Source: SZUA-430 sp036840015
GTDB lineage: Bacteria; Pseudomonadota; Alphaproteobacteria; Micropepsales; Micropepsaceae
Reading direction: 5' to 3'
NCBI GenBank assembly: GCA_036840015.1
Contig: DAISVV010000034.1
Coordinates: 1 to 18,224 of the forward strand
DNA: 18,224 nt
The translations under genes and the position numbers were made by a program. Each line of letters begins with the position of its first letter. Within the stretch, counting starts at the first letter, position 1. The notes under the pieces are model-generated. The model was given only the letters and a program-made list of their open reading frames with translations, was not told the origin of the DNA and did no database searches. Below, one piece after another: positions 15,571 through 18,224 of the stretch.

Positions 15571-15670
15571 NNNNNNNNNNNNNNNNNNNNNNNNNNNNNN
15601 NNNNNNNNNNNNNNNNNNNNNNNNNNNNNNNNNNNNNNNNNNNNNNNNNNNNNNNNNNNNNNNNNNNNNN
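15571..15670. other. 100-N assembly gap
   Basis: Exactly 100 N, a size often used as a placeholder, so the true length may differ widely. It lies directly beyond the strong GC hairpin at 15676-15701. Confidence 0.95.
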
Positions 15671-15701
15671 AAAGACGCCGCCCGGGGGTTGCCGGGCGGC
15701 G
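15671..15701 (-). terminator. Intrinsic terminator of the TonB-dependent receptor gene
   Basis: On the minus strand a perfect 10-bp stem, CGCCGCCCGG with CCGGGCGGCG (15701-15692 and 15685-15676), has a 6-base loop and is followed by TCTTT before the gap. It lies 53 nt after the receptor stop codon. Confidence 0.8.
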
Positions 15702-15754
15702 CAGGCGGCGCAGGCTGCAGGAGGATGACCAGCGCTACGCCCGTATCTCCGGGA

Positions 15755-18224
15755 CTATTTCCGGAAGGACAACTCGACGCCGAACATCTGCGGCTCGTTG
15801 TAGTAGTCGTTCGACAGCACATTCTGCAGCCGATAGGTTTCGTCGGACAGGTTGCGGCCGAAAACCGAGAGCCGCCACATGTCGGTCGCGAGGCCGAGGC
15901 GCGCATCGTAGAGCGTGTAGCCGTCAAACCCGCGCGAGTTGTCGGCATTCTCGAAGCCGCCATAGGCTGTCTGCATGCTTCCGGCGAGTTGAGCGCTCAC
16001 ACCCTCCCACAGCGGGATGAAGTAGGCGGCGGAGGCTGCCATCTGGATGTCGCGCATGCGCGGTACCTGCTTGCCGTTCAGGTCGACGACATCGGGAACG
16101 CCGTCTCCGTTCGTGTCAATCAGGATCGACGTTCCAGGCTCGAACTGGCCGTCCTGCGTGGCGGCGCTGACAGTCAGGAACATCCGTCCCGGACCCACGT
16201 CGAACCTGGTCCTTGCCTCAGCCTCGATGCCCCAGGAATGCGCGTTGCCGGCATTGTCGAGGAGCAGGCCGCGTGACGCCGCCGATGGGGCGGTCACAAC
16301 CTGGATGTCCTTGGTTTCAGTGTAATACGCTGCGATGTCGAGGGAAACGATGCTGAGCAGGCGTCCTTTCCAGCCCACCTCATAGGAATAGGCGTACTCA
16401 GGATCATAGGCGATGAGCGCCTCAAGATCTGCCCTCGGCAGCCCGTTTGGCGGCGTATTGTTGTAGCCGCCCGGACGGAAGCCGGTGGCAAAGCGGGCGT
16501 AGCCGGTGTCGGTGGCGTTGATGTCCCACTTCAACGTCGCAGCCGGTGTCAGGCGGGTCCACGACGCGCCCTGGTCGAAGCGCAGTGTGTCGCGGCTAAT
16601 GCCCCCATCGGCGACACAGTCCGGCGTGCCGGAGATCGAAGGGGGACAGAACTGCGCAGGCTGGCCCAGCACCAGGATTTCGGCCAACCGGCCCGTGGGC
16701 ACGGCTCCCGGACCGAAATAGGCGAGCGGGTCATCGGAATAGCGCTGGAACTGATAGTCCTTGTTATCCTGCTGGAGGCGCGCCTCGATACCGAGCGTAA
16801 CGTCATCCGTCAGATCGTAGTCGAGCGAGCCAAACAGCGAGTATGACTTCAACTGTTCCGTAAATGCATCGTTGTTCAGGTTCTGGCGCGCCGTAGAAAG
16901 GGCCGTGCCAACCTGCGTGGCCGTCAAGGCGACACCCAGGGGGCCGGAGTCCGGATTTGCGGTCACGCCGCCGCCCGGATTGCAACCCGCAACAAAGACG
17001 GGCGCACCGGCATCGGCATAGGCCGGACAAAGGCCCCCCGTGTTGTTGGTGACATCATACTCGTATGCCTGCGCCTCCACGCCCACGAGCCAACGCAGCC
17101 GCGTCTCGCCCTTGGATGAGAGGAACAGTTCTGCACCGGAGCGCATGAAGTCCTCTGTCTGGGCTGCCGCGAGATCGATCACCTGACCGTTGATCGTATA
17201 GCCTGCATTGCCGTTGAAGTGATCCAGGTCCTCATTGGTCCGGGCGGCGTCACGTGCGCGGTGGTTCCACTTCAGCGAGACATTCGCAAAGCCGGCGTCA
17301 AACTGGCCGGAGATGTACATGGAGTCCTCGCGGACATCCGCGTATCCCTCGCGGTTCATGAAGCTGCGGGTGTAGATGTCCGGATCAATCACGAAACCAC
17401 CCGCACCTGCAGGCGCCGTCGCGCGATAGCCGAGGCTCGAGAAGCCGGGCGACTTGCTGTCGTAATGCTCGAAGGTGATGCGCACACTGGCATCCTGCGA
17501 GGGCTCTGCCCCGAGTGCCACGCGCGCGCCATTAAAGCTGCGCCTGTCGACCGTGTTGCCCGTCGTGAGATTGAGGACCGAGCCGCCATTCTGGTCGTCG
17601 ATCAAGCCGGCCACCCGCAGGTTCAGAACATCGTCAAGCACCGGTGTGTTGATGACGCCTTCGAAGCCCGTGCGCTCTGTATCCTGCCAGCCGAGCTTTC
17701 CATAGATGCTGAAGATGTCCGAGGGCGCATTCGTGATCACATTGACGGCACCGCCCACGGAGTTGCGTCCGTAGAGCGCCCCTTGCGGGCCGCGCATCAC
17801 TTCGAGGCGCTCGAGGTCAAGCAGGTCGAGACGATTGAGCGAGCGGCCGCCAAAACCGCCACCGGCTGCATAATGACCGTCCTTGAAGATGCCGGTTGCT
17901 GTCTCGGAGAAACCGAGGCGGCCACCGCCCTGCCCGCGCCTCGAGAAGTCGTTCAGGTACTCCGGGCCCGAACTGACGCGCGTCGCACCGGGCACCTGGC
18001 GCACATAATCCTGCATGCCGTCGACGACCAGGTTTTCCTTCTGCTGGCTTGTGATGGCCGTGACGGCCCCTGGCACGTCGCGTGCCTGCTCGGCGCGCGT
18101 TCGCGCTGTCACCGTCACCATTTCGGCAGTGGCGGACGCCAGGGCTTAGGTTGACGATGGCTTGGGTGCCTCCTGGGCGTGCGCCGTGCCCTGTGCCGCC
18201 ATGAGTGCGAGCGCGCAGGCGCCC
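15755..18224 (-). CDS. TonB-dependent outer membrane receptor, partial, with an in-frame TAA after the signal peptide
   Basis: This is an outer membrane receptor that imports a ligand (iron complex, vitamin or sugar; not determinable) using TonB energy. The frame from Met at 18121 gives 788 codons: a TonB-box-like start (EMVTVTA), plug domain to about 130 with LERLEVMRGPQGALYGRNS (103-121) and GGAVNVIT, then a 22-strand-type barrel ending FGVELSFRK. Upstream in the same frame is a signal-peptide end (ALALMAAQGTAHAQEAP), but a TAA at 18148-18146 separates it from the plug. ATG 18121 lies inside the TonB box and is not a credible true start, so the gene is either nonsense-mutated, mis-sequenced or recoded. 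The true start is beyond the right edge. Presumed loop features are Cys pairs 365/380 and 492/502, and a calcium-loop-like DTNGDGVPD (669-677). It ends in TAG with a strong terminator. Confidence 0.9.

Noticed and set aside
17219..18154. 311-codon plus-strand frame at the right end
   Set aside because: It is antisense to the conserved plug and barrel of the TonB receptor and shows no family motif.

Overview
The window looks like a GC-rich alphaproteobacterial chromosome fragment. It is probably a metagenome or draft scaffold: it has a 10-N gap, a 100-N gap, and poly-C tracts at the left end and beside the first gap. The lineage is inferred from GC-rich coding with strong GC third-position bias, the types of cyclase and PPK2, a TonB-dependent receptor with an 'AHAQ' type signal-peptide end, and the DUF1800/DUF1501 pair. 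No marker gene fixes it further. No tRNA, rRNA, CRISPR array or transposase was found.

Layout, left to right: (1) a class III nucleotide cyclase fused to an RDD membrane domain (+); (2) an assembly break with AT-rich and poly-C sequence; (3) SppA signal-peptide peptidase (-), divergent from a membrane-anchored NodB-type polysaccharide deacetylase (+), which converges on a DegP/HtrA periplasmic protease (-); (4) a large secreted protein of unknown function with a possible Cys/His/Asp hydrolase site (-); (5) a compact + strand unit of PadR regulator, HAAS/putative-sensor membrane protein and polyphosphate kinase 2; (6) a - strand operon encoding a DUF1800 protein, a Tat-exported DUF1501 protein broken by one in-frame TAA, and a secreted EF-hand protein; (7) a receiver-domain protein lacking the phospho-acceptor Asp, and a YcaQ/AlkX-like DNA glycosylase (-); (8) a 100-N gap that may hide a small + strand gene; (9) a TonB-dependent receptor (-) with a strong terminator. 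The receptor runs off the right edge and has an in-frame TAA just after its signal peptide.

Much of the content is cell-envelope: SppA, DegP, the deacetylase, the unknown exported protein, the DUF1800/DUF1501/EF-hand set and the TonB receptor. Two signalling pieces are atypical: the cyclase-RDD fusion and the degenerate receiver.

The most interesting points are the Asp-to-Ala receiver, the cyclase-RDD fusion, the unknown exported C/H/D protein, the DUF1800-DUF1501-EF-hand operon, and two in-frame TAA codons in otherwise intact genes, in a window where all 14 intact gene ends use TAG or TGA. Because the poly-C tracts resemble poly-G read artefacts, every single-base anomaly should be checked against reads before biology is built on it. 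I found no clear-cut new defence or mobile system.
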